6,677 nt of DNA from Pseudomonadota bacterium (lineage in GTDB: Bacteria; Pseudomonadota; Alphaproteobacteria; Caulobacterales; Aquidulcibacteraceae). Location of the stretch: contig JAEYPY010000088.1 of the NCBI GenBank assembly GCA_023410295.1, forward strand, positions 1-6,677. The letters are read 5' to 3'. A program made the position numbers and the translations under genes. The notes under the pieces were generated by a model that was given only the letters and a program-made list of their open reading frames with translations, did not search any database and was not told where the DNA came from. This document shows positions 5,446 to 6,677 of this stretch, piece by piece. Numbering within the stretch: the first letter of the stretch is position 1; every line of letters starts with the position of its first letter.

Positions 5446-6669
5446 TCAGATCACGGAGCGATCGTGTACGGTGGCTTTGGTGGCCAGCGAGAAGCGCGGA
5501 TCGGGCTCGCGGCCGTGGAGCACCAAGTCCGCCATCAGTCGTCCGACTTCGGGCCCGTGCTTGAAGCCGTGGCCGGAGCCGCCGCCGAGCAAGAAGACGC
5601 CGTCGTGCGTTGGATGGCGATCGATCAAGAAGTCGCCGTTCGACGAATTTTCGTACTGACACACGCGAAATTCGCTGAACGGCCGCTCCGCCAGCGCCGG
5701 GAAGCGCCGCGCCACAAAGCTGCGCAGCAGCGCCATGCCGGCTTCGCTCATGCGGCGGTCGCCGCTATCGGGATCGAATGTCCCGCCGTGCGTATCGCGC
5801 GCCAGCTTAAAGCCGCGCGCTTCGAGATTGGGGAAGCCGTAATAGAGATCGCCGCCGTTGAAGTCTGCCCAGCCGGGCAGGGCGACGCCTTCGAAACGAT
5901 CGTCGCCGTCCGGCGGCGCAATGAAGGCGATCTCCTGACGGGTGACGAAGATGCGCTGACCGAGCAGTTCCGGAAACACTTTTGGCAACCAAGGGCCGCA
6001 TGCGTAGACGATGGCATCGGCGTTCAGCGTCTCACTATCTAGCCGCACGCTATGCCCATCCGCACCGGGCTCTGCATGCGCCAAGCGATAGTCGCCGCCC
6101 GAGGCGGCAAAGCGTGTGACCAATTCCTGCACCGCGCGGCGCGCCATTAGCGCGCCGAACTCCGGTTCGTACATGCCGAACGCGACGCCACTGAAATCGA
6201 TCTGCGGCCAGCGCCGTTGCAGCGCCGCTTGATCCAGTTGTTCCAGCGGTAGCCCAAGCTCCTCGTGCACGGCGATGGAGTCGCGCGCGTAGTCGACCAT
6301 CTCATCAAAGAAGAAGAGCACGCCAACTTGATGGAAGAGCGGCAGCGCCGAGCGGCGCGAGAGCGCGACCCACTCGCGCAGCGATGCATGCGCCATGCGC
6401 GAATAGATCGCGTCGCGCCCATAGGCGGCGCGGGTCATGCGGCTTTCGCCGCCGGAGGAGGCGCGCGCATTGGCCGGGCCCATTTGATCGACCAGCAGCA
6501 CGCGTTTGCCAGCGCGCTTCAGATGCGTCGCCGTCCAGGCGCCGAAGACGCCCGCGCCGACGACGACGGCGTCATACGATCGCCCGCTGGCCGGCGGCGT
6601 CGTGGTGCACGCGGCGGTCGCTGTGGCGGCTGCGGCGATGAGCGAGCGGCGTGTGATGTCCATGCGCAT
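5446..6669 (-). CDS. Secreted FAD-dependent oxidase, monomeric sarcosine oxidase/SolA-like
   Basis: This 407-residue DAO-family flavoprotein probably oxidises an amine or N-methyl amino acid using oxygen. The N-terminus has TRRSLI (6-11), an alanine-rich core and C21, which suggests a Tat signal and possibly a lipoprotein. FAD binding is shown by VVVGAGVFGAW (35-45) with D61 ending strand 2. Against my memory of monomeric sarcosine oxidase (MSOX), R77 and R80 match R49 and R52, Y277 matches Y254, K288 matches oxygen-activating K265, C337 matches the covalent flavin C315, Y339 matches Y317, and K370 in GSGHGFK matches K348. The MSOX histidines H45 and H269 are replaced by G73 and D292. Two starts are possible: ATG 6669, only 3 bases from AGGGA, or ATG 6663 at 9 bases; the latter has the better spacing and removes two residues. 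It converges on pyk with 2 bases between stops. The upstream region lies outside the window. Family is secure; substrate unknown. Confidence 0.92.
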   Translation of the reverse strand: MRMDITRRSLIAAAATATAACTTTPPASGRSYDAVVVGAGVFGAWTATHLKRAGKRVLLVDQMGPANARASSGGESRMTRAAYGRDAIYSRMAHASLREWVALSRRSALPLFHQVGVLFFFDEMVDYARDSIAVHEELGLPLEQLDQAALQRRWPQIDFSGVAFGMYEPEFGALMARRAVQELVTRFAASGGDYRLAHAEPGADGHSVRLDSETLNADAIVYACGPWLPKVFPELLGQRIFVTRQEIAFIAPPDGDDRFEGVALPGWADFNGGDLYYGFPNLEARGFKLARDTHGGTFDPDSGDRRMSEAGMALLRSFVARRFPALAERPFSEFRVCQYENSSNGDFLIDRHPTHDGVFLLGGGSGHGFKHGPEVGRLMADLVLHGREPDPRFSLATKATVHDRSVI

Positions 6670-6677
6670 TTATCCCT

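Noticed and set aside
4673..5662. Long minus-strand open frame (329 codons) antisense to pyk and running into the FAD oxidase gene
   Set aside because: Its translation is rich in Arg, Gly and Asp with no recognisable motif. It lies opposite a textbook pyruvate kinase, as expected when GC-rich codon use keeps the antisense frame open.
5464..6042. Plus-strand open frame of 192 codons opposite the FAD oxidase
   Set aside because: It covers conserved oxidase motifs on the other strand and shows no domain of its own, so it is a shadow frame.
1..6677. Defence system, CRISPR array, integrase, insertion sequence or prophage
   Set aside because: All long real frames are accounted for by housekeeping or common accessory enzymes, there are no spaced direct repeats, and no transposase or integrase motif was seen.

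Overview
The window is an ordinary-looking chromosomal segment of a GC-rich bacterium. Gene content and protein flavour suggest an alphaproteobacterium, perhaps Caulobacterales or Hyphomonadaceae. That placement is inference from remembered family resemblance, not from a search. Eight protein-coding genes fill almost the whole window. I saw no RNA gene, CRISPR array, insertion sequence or phage gene, and no gap between genes exceeds about 110 bases.

Layout: (1) bases 2-490 are the 3' part of thymidylate synthase (thyA). (2) An 80-base spacer with a perfect CCCTCTCCC/GGGAGAGGG hairpin leads to a small spermidine-synthase-like SAM-fold protein (571-1236, +). (3) Converging on it, with stop codons overlapping in a CTAG palindrome, is a small DUF2846-like membrane protein (1233-1808, -). 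(4) Divergent from that, across 52 bases, starts dihydrofolate reductase (folA, 1861-2367, +). It is followed without any gap by an SMP-30/gluconolactonase-family hydrolase (2368-3276) and, 15 bases later, by a Gtt1-like glutathione S-transferase (3292-3924); the three look like one operon. (5) A 106-base spacer with a probable dispersed repeat precedes pyruvate kinase (pyk, 4031-5443, +). (6) Converging on pyk with a 2-base gap is a signal-peptide-bearing FAD oxidase of the monomeric sarcosine oxidase family (5446-6669, -), whose start lies 8 bases from the window end.

ThyA and FolA are biochemically coupled: ThyA turns methylene-tetrahydrofolate into dihydrofolate while making dTMP, and FolA reduces the dihydrofolate back. 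Here they are neighbours but are split by a same-strand methyltransferase-fold gene and an opposite-strand membrane-protein gene. Pyruvate kinase is central glycolysis. The lactonase, GST and FAD oxidase are accessory catabolic or detoxification enzymes with unknown substrates.

I found no convincing new multi-gene system. The observations most worth following are the FAD oxidase (a Tat-type signal with a possible lipobox on a probably covalent flavoprotein, with two active-site histidines of the family replaced), the hairpin over the ribosome binding site of the DUF2846 gene, the two dispersed-repeat candidates, and the very tight convergent gene ends.
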